This document shows positions 43,358 to 52,460 of a stretch of 55,326 nucleotides of DNA, piece after piece. The notes beneath the pieces were generated by a model. The model worked only from the letters and a program-made list of their open reading frames with translations. It searched no databases and was not told where the DNA came from. The position numbers were made by a program, and so were the translations under genes. Location: contig PLMK01000078.1 in the NCBI GenBank assembly GCA_003142475.1, forward strand, positions 84,530-139,855. The letters run 5' to 3'. The first letter of the stretch is position 1. Each line of letters starts with the position of its first letter. The DNA comes from Ignavibacteriota bacterium. GTDB taxonomy: Bacteria; Bacteroidota; Ignavibacteria; UBA10030.

Positions 43358-45052
43358 ATGAAAAAGAGGTTTTCTTTAATCACAGTTGCGGCGCTAGTTG
43401 TCGTGAGCATTTTTGCCGGCATGGAAATCAATAAGCTGATTTCTGCCGACAATATCTACGAACAGATTAAAAAATTTGGTGATGTACTAAGCGCTGCGGA
43501 TAAGTCGTATGTTGACGATGTCGATACTGGAAAGTTGACAGATGCAGCGATTGTCGGAATGCTTAACACGCTTGACCCACATTCTGTTTATATTCCACCA
43601 AAGCAATTTGAAAGGGTAATGGAAGAATTTAAAGGTAAGTTTGAAGGAGTCGGAATTTCATTCCGCGTATTGAATGACACTATTACAGTTGTCGAACCTG
43701 TCGCAGGTGGGCCATCTGCACGAATGGGTGTGCTTTCCAATGACCGCATCGTTAAAATTAACGACACGTCTTCTATTAAATGGACAGACCAGCAAGTGAT
43801 GCATACACTTCGCGGACCTAAAGGAACTAGAGTAAAAATTTCCATAGTTCGTCCGAGTGTGAAAGAAATTCTTGAATTTGTCATCATTCGCGATGAAATT
43901 GCCCTTACGAGCGTTGATGCTGCACTGATGATTACCAAAGATATCGGCTACATCCGTGTGAATCAGTTTAAGGAAACGACGCATACGGAAATGGAGAAGG
44001 CGCTCCAAACGCTCAAGACGGAAGGTATGAGCAAACTGATCTTGGATTTACGCGATAATGGTGGAGGATATTTAGAAGAAGCAGTTCGTATGGCAGACCA
44101 ATTTCTCGATGGCGGATCTGTCGACAAGCCACACAGAATCGTTTATACAAAATCACGAAAACCAGAGTTTGAAGAATCATACTCTGCGAAAACTGGAGAT
44201 GCTTACGAAAAACTTCCGCTCATAGTGCTTATTAATAATGCATCTGCAAGCGCTAGTGAAATAGTGGCGGGTGCTCTACAAGATTGGGACCGTGGTTTGA
44301 TTGTTGGTGAAACATCGTTTGGGAAAGGGTTAGTACAGCGTCAGTGGCCATTACGGGATGGTTCGGCAATTCGGTTAACTGTTGCAAGGTATTATACACC
44401 AAGCGGGCGATTGATTCAACGATCGTATCAAGGAAAAGACAAAGACGAATACCAACTGGAAGCGTTCCAGCGCGATGAACAAGAAGGCGATAATCTTGAG
44501 CATACTCTTGATGTAAAAGTAAAACCACACTTCCAGCATGATGGACAACAAGGCGACAGCCTTGAACAAAAGCAAGACGCAAAGCCAGATACAACTATCC
44601 CGATTTTTAAAACCGGCGATGGACGCAAAGTGCTTGGCGGGGGCGGCATCACTCCAGACTATGTTGTCAAGTCAGAAAAAGTTACAGGGTTAGTACAGAC
44701 TGTTTGGCGACGAAATCTTTTTTATGATTTCTGTAAAAATTATATGGAAGGTCCAGGATTTGCTCTTCGTGCAAGGTACGATAAAAATTATGAAGAGTAT
44801 AAATTGAAATACACTATTTCGAATGAGCTAATGGCAGATTTTCGAAAGTTCATCGAAACCAAAGAAGTCAAAGTTGATGAAAAAGAATACTCAAAGGATC
44901 TCGATTTCTTGAAAGCCCGCCTGAAAGCACAAATTGCTCAAATGATATTCGGTTTAGAAGGATATATCGGCGTGATGGTGAGTGTTGATAATCAAATTCA
45001 GAAAGCGATGACTCTTTTTCCTGAAGCGGAAAAAGTTGCCAAATTAAAGTAA
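43358..45052 (+). CDS. ctpA: C-terminal processing peptidase, S41 family
   Basis: 564 residues from ATG 43358, chosen for AAGGAA seven bases upstream; an ATG at 43331 is in frame but unsupported. An N-terminal anchor (about 5-24) precedes the PDZ domain (GVGISFRVLNDTITVVEPVAGGPSARMGV). The S41 domain carries LILDLRDNGGGYLEEAV, catalytic Ser in NNASASASEIVAGAL and Lys in TSFGKGLVQRQ. Between the catalytic core and GGGGITPDYVV lies an insertion built of two 22-residue tandem repeats. It cleaves C-termini of periplasmic proteins. Confidence 0.93.
   Translation: MKKRFSLITVAALVVVSIFAGMEINKLISADNIYEQIKKFGDVLSAADKSYVDDVDTGKLTDAAIVGMLNTLDPHSVYIPPKQFERVMEEFKGKFEGVGISFRVLNDTITVVEPVAGGPSARMGVLSNDRIVKINDTSSIKWTDQQVMHTLRGPKGTRVKISIVRPSVKEILEFVIIRDEIALTSVDAALMITKDIGYIRVNQFKETTHTEMEKALQTLKTEGMSKLILDLRDNGGGYLEEAVRMADQFLDGGSVDKPHRIVYTKSRKPEFEESYSAKTGDAYEKLPLIVLINNASASASEIVAGALQDWDRGLIVGETSFGKGLVQRQWPLRDGSAIRLTVARYYTPSGRLIQRSYQGKDKDEYQLEAFQRDEQEGDNLEHTLDVKVKPHFQHDGQQGDSLEQKQDAKPDTTIPIFKTGDGRKVLGGGGITPDYVVKSEKVTGLVQTVWRRNLFYDFCKNYMEGPGFALRARYDKNYEEYKLKYTISNELMADFRKFIETKEVKVDEKEYSKDLDFLKARLKAQIAQMIFGLEGYIGVMVSVDNQIQKAMTLFPEAEKVAKLK
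44465..44596 (+). repeat. Two 66-bp in-frame tandem repeats inside ctpA
   Basis: 44465-44530 and 44531-44596 each code for 22 residues starting FQRDEQEGDNLEH and FQHDGQQGDSLEQ. They are diverged but aligned without gaps, so the duplication is not recent. They lengthen a charged surface insertion of the peptidase. Confidence 0.8.
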
Positions 45053-45077
45053 ATGGTAAATTAAGAGAACGAAATAA

Positions 45078-45935
45078 GTGCGGTTATCTATTTCTACAGT
45101 CATTGGGTTTGTCTTTTTACAAATAGTTGCAGTATTCACCATGCAGAATGAAAAACTTTCTGCTCAATCTTCAAATCAGAACTCAGAGTCGGTGGACCAG
45201 AGTGAGAGAATGCTGCAAGTTGGTGAAGAGTTGGAATATAGTGTCCACTATTCTTTCTTCAATATTGGAACGATTCATTTTAAAGTAACCGATAAAGAAG
45301 AACGAAATGGAAGAGTGATTTATCGCGCTTGTACAATAATAGATTCCAATCCATCACTGAGCTGGTTAGTCGATCTCCATATCCGATTTTACAGTGAGAT
45401 AGATCAGGATGCATTCACTTACCGATGGCTAAGCGAAGACAGCACAAGTAAGAAGGTTACTTATCGAAAAATGCGTTTCGATTATGAAACGCATAAAATG
45501 TACTTCGAATGGGGAGAAAAACTTCGAACGAATGAATATAAAAAAACTGACGGACGCATTATCAATATCACAAATAATTGTCAGGATGGATTATCACTTT
45601 TTTATTACGCGCGCGAACACGCAATAGAAAAAATGCAGACAAAAATTTCAACATTCGTTGATACAAATGAAGTAATCGCCAATATCAATTTTGGTGTTGA
45701 ACATTTAGAGGAAAATATTGATGCAGTTGATTATCCAGTAGATGTCATAAAGTTGGAAGGACGCGCAGACTTTGTTGGTGTTTTTGGCTTGACAGGCGGA
45801 TTCGAAGGAGTCTTCACTAATGATGCCGCGAGTATTCCAATCACAGCACGAATGAAGGTCATTTTGGGAAGCGTAAAGGTGGAGCTCAAGAGTTGGAAAC
45901 GGGGTAATTGGATACCTCCCAAAGTAGTAAATTAA
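45078..45935 (+). CDS. Exported DUF3108 domain protein
   Basis: 285 residues starting at GTG 45078. The N-terminus MRLSISTVIGFVFLQIVAVF is a signal peptide with probable cleavage near LSAQ. The DUF3108 pattern follows: VGEELEYSVHYSFFNIGTIHFKV, RACTIIDSNPSLSWLVDLHIRFYSEID, and QDGLSLFYYAREH. The C-terminal part (GGFEGVFTNDAASIPITARMKVILGSVKVELKSW) is typical. Family members are periplasmic beta-rich proteins of unknown role, often near envelope genes. It follows ctpA by 25 bases and precedes the carbonic-anhydrase-like gene by five, suggesting one transcript. Confidence 0.87.
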   Translation: MRLSISTVIGFVFLQIVAVFTMQNEKLSAQSSNQNSESVDQSERMLQVGEELEYSVHYSFFNIGTIHFKVTDKEERNGRVIYRACTIIDSNPSLSWLVDLHIRFYSEIDQDAFTYRWLSEDSTSKKVTYRKMRFDYETHKMYFEWGEKLRTNEYKKTDGRIINITNNCQDGLSLFYYAREHAIEKMQTKISTFVDTNEVIANINFGVEHLEENIDAVDYPVDVIKLEGRADFVGVFGLTGGFEGVFTNDAASIPITARMKVILGSVKVELKSWKRGNWIPPKVVN

Positions 45936-45940
45936 AAATA

Positions 45941-46450
45941 ATGGGAATAATTGCTTATAAAGATCGAATACCGAAACTACATACATCGGTATTTGTTGCA
46001 GATGGCGCAATGATCATTGGCGATGTGGAAATTGGAGAACACAGCGGCATCTGGTTTAATGCTGTAATCCGTGGTGACGTAAATTTCATTCATATTGGTT
46101 CGCGCACAAATGTTCAAGACAATTCAGTTTTACATGTTACATCAAAAACCGCTCCGTTGAGTATAGGTTCGGATATCACTATTGGACATAACGCCGTTCT
46201 ACATGGCTGTACAATTGATGATTGTTGTTTAATTGGAATGGGTGCTATTGTGTTGGACAGAGCACGTATTCATCGAAATTCCATGGTAGCAGCTGGAGCT
46301 ATCGTGCTGGAAGGATTTGATGTTCCGGAGGGAATGCTTGTTGCGGGTGTTCCAGCTAAAGTAAAACGTGCATTGACGGAAGATGAAAAGCAATTTATTC
46401 GTCAATCAGCAGCCAACTATGTTGGCTATGTTCAGGCATACCACTCATGA
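45941..46450 (+). CDS. Gamma-carbonic anhydrase family protein
   Basis: 169 residues from ATG 45941; the open frame back to 45908 overlaps the DUF3108 gene and is not supported. The left-handed beta-helix hexapeptide repeats are clear. Family residues include VIRGDVNFIHIGSRTNVQDNSVLH and DITIGHNAVLHGCTIDDCCLIGMGAIVLD, which supply the trimer-interface metal histidines. A C-terminal helix follows (LTEDEKQFIRQ). It resembles YrdA/PaaY-type proteins, which bind zinc; carbonic anhydrase activity is not guaranteed. Confidence 0.92.
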   Translation: MGIIAYKDRIPKLHTSVFVADGAMIIGDVEIGEHSGIWFNAVIRGDVNFIHIGSRTNVQDNSVLHVTSKTAPLSIGSDITIGHNAVLHGCTIDDCCLIGMGAIVLDRARIHRNSMVAAGAIVLEGFDVPEGMLVAGVPAKVKRALTEDEKQFIRQSAANYVGYVQAYHS

Positions 46451-46469
46451 ACAATCGAAGAGAGATGAT

Positions 46470-47369
46470 ATGAAACTCACTTTTTGGGGCGTTCGTGGTT
46501 CGATTCCAACTCCTGGAAAACAAACGGTTCGTTATGGCGGTAATACGCCATGCTTGGAACTTCGTCTTGACGATGACCGGCTCATTATTTTTGATGCAGG
46601 CACGGGCATCCGGAGTTTCGGCGACTATCTTATAAACAACGGCGAATCCGTTAAAGCGCATCTTTTCATTTCGCATCCGCATTGGGATCATATTCAGGGA
46701 TTTCCTTTTTTTAAACCGGCATTCATTCCAGGGAATGAATTGACAATTGTTGGAACGGATCGCCCGGAGAAATCACTGAGCGAAATTATTTCAGAACAAA
46801 TGAACCGTATTTATTTTCCTGTTCAGCTTCATGACCTAAAAGCGAAAATAAAATTCATCCCCATTACAGAAGAAGGGGAGATGAAGGTTTATGATGCGTT
46901 AGTGAAAATGATTTATGTGAATCATCCTGGATTTGCACTTGGGTACCGCGTTGATTATAAGGGAAAGTCGTTAATATATATCAGCGACAATGAACCATTC
47001 GATAAAGCATTTGCTGGCTCAATGAGCAATTTTGAATCCAAAGTTAAAGAAAAATTTATAACAAGCAGTGGTGATCCGAATCAGAGGATTTTCGATTTTT
47101 GTCGCGGTGCTGATGTACTGATTCATGACACGACTTATACACCAGAAGAATATATTGATCGAGTAGGCTGGGGACATTCGGATTATTTGTTTGCACTACG
47201 ATTAGCGGCTGAAGCGAACGTGCGACGCCTATATCTTTTCCACCATGAACAGAATCACAGCGATGATAAAGTTGATGACATTTTGAAAAAGTGCAAAAAG
47301 GAAATTCGAAGCAGGGGATACAAGTTTGAGTGTGAAGCCGCCGTTGAAAACACAACGATTGTCATCTAA
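46470..47369 (+). CDS. MBL-fold metallo-hydrolase
   Basis: 299 residues from ATG 46470, preceded by GAAGAGAG; a longer frame to 46383 overlaps the previous gene. It begins MKLTFWGVRGSIPTPGKQTVRYGGNTPC, the standard opening of a family related to phosphoribosyl cyclic phosphodiesterase (PhnP-like) enzymes. Metal motifs are FISHPHWDHIQGFP, NHPGFALGYRVDYKG, YISDNEPFD, and VLIHDTTYTPEEY with GWGHSDYLFALRLA. Such proteins cleave phosphodiesters; the substrate cannot be named. A sigma70-type promoter for the next gene starts three bases after the stop. Confidence 0.9.
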   Translation: MKLTFWGVRGSIPTPGKQTVRYGGNTPCLELRLDDDRLIIFDAGTGIRSFGDYLINNGESVKAHLFISHPHWDHIQGFPFFKPAFIPGNELTIVGTDRPEKSLSEIISEQMNRIYFPVQLHDLKAKIKFIPITEEGEMKVYDALVKMIYVNHPGFALGYRVDYKGKSLIYISDNEPFDKAFAGSMSNFESKVKEKFITSSGDPNQRIFDFCRGADVLIHDTTYTPEEYIDRVGWGHSDYLFALRLAAEANVRRLYLFHHEQNHSDDKVDDILKKCKKEIRSRGYKFECEAAVENTTIVI

Positions 47370-47371
47370 AC

Positions 47372-47400
47372 TTGACATTCACTCATGTGGAATGTATATT
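47372..47400 (+). promoter_or_regulatory. Strong sigma70-type promoter
   Basis: A perfect TTGACA (47372-47377) and TATATT (47395-47400) are 17 bases apart. Transcription would start near 47407 and read the hypothetical gene at 47481, then ybeY, smg and topA. Confidence 0.75.
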
Positions 47401-47480
47401 GGCGTGGGTTGATTTTGAATGAATACGTTTTAAGATGAACAAGAAGTGAGCGGTAGAATAATTTTTTACGCAGGGCAGAA

Positions 47481-47969
47481 ATGAAATTCGAATTCAAAAA
47501 GAAAGATATTACAAAGCTGGCACAAGTGCTGGAAATTAAACCGAAGCGCTTGGGTACATGTGTTCGCTTTGAGATTGAAAACAGAGAACAACATCGCAAG
47601 TTGGCGGTTGAGATATATTCCAATATCGACATCGGAAATCGGAAAGGAAATCTTATTTCTGTTTATACACGCACTGCGCATCTACAACTGCATTTCTGCA
47701 CAGGATATGTTGTCAGCAAAATGTTGGGAGAGATTACGTTCGTAGGTGAATCAGATGGCAAGCTTTCCGGATTGACAATTGAACGCGAAGGAGGATGCTC
47801 ATTGTATGCAAATGTCGATCGAAATATTCTCTCTGGTGATTTTACAACATTAGGTCCTGAAGTAATGCTTTCTGGTATTGCATTGTCATTAACCGAATCG
47901 ATTCTTCCACCCACCAGTCAAAAGAAAATTACGGCACCGGTGCGGGGAAGGAGTCTGAAGCGTAGATGA
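47481..47969 (+). CDS. Conserved-looking hypothetical protein
   Basis: 162 residues; I do not recognise a family. It starts MKFEFKKKDITKLAQVLEIK and looks like a mixed alpha/beta soluble protein: HRKLAVEIYSNIDIGNRKGNLIS, LHFCTGYVVSKMLGEITFVGE, then a possible beta region to SGIALSLTESI. The C-terminus is basic (KKITAPVRGRSLKRR). No signal peptide or membrane segment is seen. AGGGCAG precedes the ATG and its stop overlaps the ybeY start as ATGA, which strongly supports it as a real, co-expressed gene. Position beside ybeY suggests an RNA or ribosome role, as inference only. Confidence 0.8.
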   Translation: MKFEFKKKDITKLAQVLEIKPKRLGTCVRFEIENREQHRKLAVEIYSNIDIGNRKGNLISVYTRTAHLQLHFCTGYVVSKMLGEITFVGESDGKLSGLTIEREGGCSLYANVDRNILSGDFTTLGPEVMLSGIALSLTESILPPTSQKKITAPVRGRSLKRR

Positions 47970-48403
47970 CAACACGAATGATTCTTCTTTCAACTAACCA
48001 TCCTCATCTGCGGTTTCCCAGCAAGGAAGTTTTACGCATATTAAAGAATGTTTATAAAGAAGAAGGCAAAGAAATTCCGGCACTTGCAGTAATTTGTACG
48101 CACAATCGCTTTATCCGCAAGATTAACAGGGAATTTCTTAATCACGATTACATTACAGATGTCATTGCGTTTCCATTAGGGGAAGATGGTGATGTTGAAG
48201 CAGAGATTTATATCAATCTTGATGCGGCAAGAAACCAAGCGAAGAAATTTAATGTTACATACACACAAGAAGCGCAGCGGTTGTTGATTCATGGTATTCT
48301 CCATTTACTTGGTTATAGTGATAACACTCAACGCGGAAAAAATAAAATGGCCATGCGAGAAGAATTTTATTTAGCATTGATGAGTCGAAAGGCAAGGTTG
48401 TAA
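47966..48403 (+). CDS. ybeY: Endoribonuclease YbeY (16S rRNA maturation)
   Basis: 145 residues. YbeY is a zinc-dependent RNase needed for 16S rRNA 3'-end maturation and ribosome quality control. Recognisable parts: LNHDYITDVIAFPLGEDGDVEAEIYIN (the TDVLSFP-type motif) and the zinc motif HGILHLLGYSDNTQRGKNKM. The usual HGxLHLxGYDH has its third histidine replaced, so the metal may be completed by Asp or another residue, as in related FCB-group versions. ATG overlaps the upstream stop (ATGA), and smg follows after five bases. Confidence 0.92.
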   Translation: MTTRMILLSTNHPHLRFPSKEVLRILKNVYKEEGKEIPALAVICTHNRFIRKINREFLNHDYITDVIAFPLGEDGDVEAEIYINLDAARNQAKKFNVTYTQEAQRLLIHGILHLLGYSDNTQRGKNKMAMREEFYLALMSRKARL

Positions 48404-48408
48404 AACTC

Positions 48409-48855
48409 ATGCAAGAACGAGTTGTAGAAATAATCCTTTTTTTAGTCAACGAATTGCGTTCTAATAAACGCCTTAATGACGTAGACGTTTCATCTCTGAC
48501 GCGTGATGGATATACACAAAGTGAAATTTCGTCTGCATTTTCATGGCTGTTTGAAAGGCTTTCTGTTGGGAAATCAATAACGGATGTAGCCAGTGGAGCT
48601 AGCACGTCTTACCGTATGCTCAATGATGCCGAGAAGATGGTTGTGGGGTCTCAGGCCTTTGGATATTTGATTCAATGTCAACAGCTTGGACTTCTCAACA
48701 ATATGGATGTTGAGACTATCATCGAACGGATTATGATGGCAGGATTCGCTGCTGTCGGTTTACCGGAAATGAAGTCCTTTGTTGCCGGATATCTCTTTGA
48801 TTTGGAAAACAGCAACGGACAGATTTCACTTGGTACTAATGATACAATTCACTGA
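48409..48855 (+). CDS. smg: DUF494/Smg family protein
   Basis: 148 residues. Matches the Smg/DUF494 family: VVEIILFLVNELRSNK at the N-terminus, then DGYTQSEISSAFSWLFERL, YRMLNDAEKMVVGSQAFGYLIQCQQLGLLNN and ETIIERIMMAGFAAVG. It is an all-helical cytoplasmic protein of unknown function, commonly next to topA or dprA in bacteria. Here topA follows after twelve bases, which supports the assignment. No catalytic residues can be named. Confidence 0.88.
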   Translation: MQERVVEIILFLVNELRSNKRLNDVDVSSLTRDGYTQSEISSAFSWLFERLSVGKSITDVASGASTSYRMLNDAEKMVVGSQAFGYLIQCQQLGLLNNMDVETIIERIMMAGFAAVGLPEMKSFVAGYLFDLENSNGQISLGTNDTIH

Positions 48856-48867
48856 AGAATAGGTCGC

Positions 48868-51126
48868 ATGGAAAAATCTCTTATTATAGTTGAATCACCT
48901 GCAAAAGCAAAAACGATTAACAAATATTTGGGGAAGGAATATATTGTTGAAGCATCGGTTGGACACATCAAGAATCTTCCTAAAAGCAAATTGAGCGTTG
49001 ACATCGACAATGATTTTTCTGTTGTGTATGAAACTATCGCAGGGAAAGAAGATGTTGTTGGGCGCATTAAAGAAAAGGCCGCAAAAGCAAAAGCTGTCTT
49101 CATCGCAACCGATCCTGACCGCGAAGGCGAGGCGATTGCTGCGCATATCGCTGAAGAAGTGAAAGATGACAATAAACATATTAAGCGCGTACTCTTTCAC
49201 GAAATTACGGAGGCTGGTGTCAAAGAAGGTATGGCACATCCCAAAAAGGTCGATATGCACATGGTGATGTCGCAGCAAGCGCGGCGTGCGATGGACAGAA
49301 TTGTGGGGTATAAAGTAACGCCCTTCATTTGGAAGACCATGTACTACGGGCTCTCGGCAGGGCGTGTCCAGTCGGTGGCATTACGGCTGATTTGCGAACG
49401 CGAAGCCGTTATTCAGAAATTTTTGCCTCAAGAATATTGGTCGCTGACAGCTGAATTTACGACACAACATGAAGATAAATTTCTTGCCAAACTTGTAAAA
49501 GTGGCAGGTGATGATCCGCGTATACCAGATGAAACAACATCTAACGGCTACATGGCTGATGTTCGGAAACAGAAGTATGAAATCAGCAATGTTGCACGAA
49601 AACCAGTAAAACGGAATCCGCCTGCACCATTCATTACAAGTACGTTACAGCAAGAAGTTGCAAAGCGCCTTCGCATGTCTGCTAAACGGACGATGATGCT
49701 GGCGCAGAAATTGTACGAAGGTCAGGAAATAGGTGAAGAAGGATTGACAGGTCTCATTACTTATATGCGTACTGACTCGACGCGATTAAGCGAGGAAGCC
49801 GTCGTGCATGTTCGCGAGTACATCTATAACAATTATGGCAAGGAGTACTTGCCGAAAGAGCCGCGTCTTTTTAAAAAAGGTAAGGCATCACAGGACGCAC
49901 ATGAAGCTATCAGGCCGACCTCTATTAAACTGACACCTAAGGTTGTGAAGAAATATCTAGATAAAGATATGTTTGCACTGTACGAACTTATATGGAATCG
50001 CTTCATCGCATGCCAGATGGCGGTTGCAGAATTCGAACAAATTACGGTCGAGGTCACGGGTGGAGATTACCTGTTTAGAGCAAGCGATCAACTTCCAACA
50101 TTTCGGGGCTTTCTACAAGTGTATGACGACATCGAAGAAGAAAACACGGGGGAACAAGGAGATACCGATCCTACGTCTAAGCTTCCAGTGAATTTGGCAA
50201 AAGGACAAGCTGCACAGCTTACTGATCTCCTTCCATTGCAGCATTTTACAAAACCGCCAGGTCGATATTCGGAAGCGACTTTGGTAAAAGAATTAGAGTC
50301 GCTGGGTATTGGCCGTCCGAGTACGTATGCTATGATCGTGAGCACAGTTATTGATCGAAAGTATGTCGAACAAAAAGAACGAAAACTCTATGCATCAGAT
50401 CTTGGCATGCAAGTGAATAAGCTATTGGTCAGTCATTTTCCTGAAATCTTTAATGTGAAGTTCACTGCTAAGATGGAAGAGGAATTAGACACGATCGCTT
50501 CGGGCAAGCAAGAATATCTTGATGTTATGAAAGATTTTTATGGACCATTTCACCAAGCTGTAGAAAAAGCTTCTGGGTTAGCAACAACGATCAAGAAGTC
50601 TTTGCAGGAAAAAACTGAAGATGTATGTGAGTTATGCGGCAAACCAATGGTGATCAAGTGGGGCCGTAATGGAAGATTTATGGCTTGCACAGGGTACCCC
50701 GGATGTAAGAATACCAAGCCACTTCCGGGAGATGCAGAGAAAACGCAACACGTTGTTGGAGGCAAGTGTGAATTGTGTGGTGGAGATATGCTAGTGAAGG
50801 GCGGACGGTTTGGGACATTTTTAGGATGTTCAAACTATCCGACATGCAAGAATACAAAACCGATTTCGATGGGCATCAAATGTCCGAAGTGCAAAGAGGG
50901 TGAACTCATTGAACGAAAGACGAAGAAAGGGAAACGGACTTTTTACGGATGTTCAAAGTATCCGAATTGTGATTTTGCGTCGTGGGATAAACCGGTAGCA
51001 CAAGCATGTACCTATTGTGGAAATGAATATGTTGTTGCAAAATATTCACAGGCAAAAGGTGAATATATAATTTGTCCATCATGTAAGCAGGAAGTCAATC
51101 AAGCAGAAGTTGTCGCTTCTGCTTGA
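48868..51126 (+). CDS. topA: DNA topoisomerase I
   Basis: 752 residues. It relaxes negative supercoils by transient single-strand cleavage. The TOPRIM domain is at the N-terminus (SLIIVESPAKAKTINKYLG, ATDPDREGEAIAAHIAEEV). The active-site tyrosine is in LITYMRTDSTRLS near residue 295. The C-terminus has four zinc-ribbon modules from about 580: CELCGKPM...CTGYPGC, CELCGGDM...CSNYPTC, CPKCKEGE...CSKYPNC, and CTYCGNEY...CPSC. E. coli TopA has three. It is followed at once by xerC/D. Confidence 0.96.
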   Translation: MEKSLIIVESPAKAKTINKYLGKEYIVEASVGHIKNLPKSKLSVDIDNDFSVVYETIAGKEDVVGRIKEKAAKAKAVFIATDPDREGEAIAAHIAEEVKDDNKHIKRVLFHEITEAGVKEGMAHPKKVDMHMVMSQQARRAMDRIVGYKVTPFIWKTMYYGLSAGRVQSVALRLICEREAVIQKFLPQEYWSLTAEFTTQHEDKFLAKLVKVAGDDPRIPDETTSNGYMADVRKQKYEISNVARKPVKRNPPAPFITSTLQQEVAKRLRMSAKRTMMLAQKLYEGQEIGEEGLTGLITYMRTDSTRLSEEAVVHVREYIYNNYGKEYLPKEPRLFKKGKASQDAHEAIRPTSIKLTPKVVKKYLDKDMFALYELIWNRFIACQMAVAEFEQITVEVTGGDYLFRASDQLPTFRGFLQVYDDIEEENTGEQGDTDPTSKLPVNLAKGQAAQLTDLLPLQHFTKPPGRYSEATLVKELESLGIGRPSTYAMIVSTVIDRKYVEQKERKLYASDLGMQVNKLLVSHFPEIFNVKFTAKMEEELDTIASGKQEYLDVMKDFYGPFHQAVEKASGLATTIKKSLQEKTEDVCELCGKPMVIKWGRNGRFMACTGYPGCKNTKPLPGDAEKTQHVVGGKCELCGGDMLVKGGRFGTFLGCSNYPTCKNTKPISMGIKCPKCKEGELIERKTKKGKRTFYGCSKYPNCDFASWDKPVAQACTYCGNEYVVAKYSQAKGEYIICPSCKQEVNQAEVVASA

Positions 51127-51157
51127 AGAAAGCATTTGCAAGGGAACGAAAAGGGCT

Positions 51158-52054
51158 ATGGAAAAAATAGTCAGAAGTTACCTTGAATATTTGGAAATCG
51201 AACGGAATTATTCCGCCCATACAATTCTTTCATACGAGACAGATTTGTTGAGCTTAGTTCAGTTTCTTCGCCGAGAAGGAATTGATTCATTTGCTAATGT
51301 AGATAAGGAATCACTCAGGGCGTTTATTGGTTCATTGCTTGATGAAGGATTCAGTCAGCGAAGCATTGCAAGAAAAATTGCATCGATGCGTTCGTTTTTC
51401 AAATATCTTCGTCGGCAAAAAATAATAAATGGGAATCCCGCCTTAGTGCTGATCACGCCAAAAGTCGGGAAGCGGCTGCCATCCTTTTTAGATGAAGAAT
51501 CAGTTCAGCGGCTTCTTTCGTTGCCCGATCGATCTACTCCAGATGGGAAAAGAGATGCGGCAATTCTAGAATTGTTCTACAGCACCGGCATCAGATTGGG
51601 CGAATTAATAGATCTGAATATCGGCGACCTGAAGCGAGAGGAAGGTCTCATCAAGGTAAGAGGGAAAGGGCGTAAAGAACGCATTGTTCCTGTGGGAAGA
51701 AAAGCATTGGTGGCAATTAACGATTATCTTAAAGAAATGAAAGAACCGTCAGTGGAGACCAATGTCAAGGTGGACGAACGTCCATTATTTATAATTAAAG
51801 AAGGACGCCGGATGTACCCTCAGGCGGTTGGAAGAATGGTGCGGAAATTTATCGGGGTGATTTCGGAGATCGAAAAAAAAAGCCCTCATGTCTTACGGCA
51901 TTCGTTTGCTACACATTTATTAAATCATGGCGCGGATTTACGAGCTGTCAAGGAATTACTTGGTCATGAGAGTTTATCCACAACACAAGTCTATACACAT
52001 GTGTCGTCAGCGCGGATGAAAAAGGTTTATGAAGATGCACATCCCAAAGCATAG
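51158..52054 (+). CDS. Tyrosine recombinase XerC/XerD
   Basis: 298 residues from ATG 51158; an open frame to 51110 overlaps topA and is not supported. An N-terminal SAM-like core-binding domain (about 1-90, RSYLEYLEIERNYSAHTILSY) precedes the catalytic domain with Arg in YSTGIRLGEL, Lys in VRGKGRKERIVP, HVLRHSFATHLL (His-x-x-Arg), GHESLSTTQVYTHVS with His and the nucleophilic Tyr. It resolves chromosome dimers at dif. Sequence alone does not tell XerC from XerD; the topA neighbour is more often XerC. Confidence 0.93.
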   Translation: MEKIVRSYLEYLEIERNYSAHTILSYETDLLSLVQFLRREGIDSFANVDKESLRAFIGSLLDEGFSQRSIARKIASMRSFFKYLRRQKIINGNPALVLITPKVGKRLPSFLDEESVQRLLSLPDRSTPDGKRDAAILELFYSTGIRLGELIDLNIGDLKREEGLIKVRGKGRKERIVPVGRKALVAINDYLKEMKEPSVETNVKVDERPLFIIKEGRRMYPQAVGRMVRKFIGVISEIEKKSPHVLRHSFATHLLNHGADLRAVKELLGHESLSTTQVYTHVSSARMKKVYEDAHPKA

Positions 52055-52108
52055 ATTCATAAACAATGTTTTAAATTGAATTATACTCAGATGAAAGGAG
52101 AATATATC

Positions 52109-52441
52109 ATGAATATAAAAATTACATCACGTCACTTCAAACCTCACGCCACACTAACAGAATACGCCGAGAAAGCGATTGAAGATCTGTCGCATTTCTA
52201 TGACGGTATAATCAAAGCCGAAGTAATATTCTCTTATGAAAAATCGCATGACAGTGTGAAAAACGCAGAAATATCGTTGACGGTGTACGGTACTATATTG
52301 ACAGGTATTGGTTCAAGTGAAGAGTATGAAAAGTCTATTGATATAGCAATTGCCAAAATTAAAACGCGCTTGAAAAAGTATAAAGAGAAACTTCACGAAA
52401 AAGATCGCAAGGGTGTAAGAAAGATATGTGAGAAAGAATAA
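52109..52441 (+). CDS. hpf: Ribosome hibernation-promoting factor, short form
   Basis: 110 residues from ATG 52109, with AAAGGAG eight bases upstream; an earlier in-frame start at 52076 has no RBS. It has the HPF/YfiA fold: MNIKITSRHFKPHATLTEYAEKAIEDLSHFYDGI, then a second strand-helix with KSIDIAIAKIKTRLKKYKEKL. The short form lacks the C-terminal dimerisation domain of long HPF. It binds the decoding region of inactive ribosomes. hprK follows 19 bases on; the hpf-hprK pair is common in related bacteria. Confidence 0.92.
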   Translation: MNIKITSRHFKPHATLTEYAEKAIEDLSHFYDGIIKAEVIFSYEKSHDSVKNAEISLTVYGTILTGIGSSEEYEKSIDIAIAKIKTRLKKYKEKLHEKDRKGVRKICEKE

Positions 52442-52460
52442 ACAACCCGGGAGACGGGCA

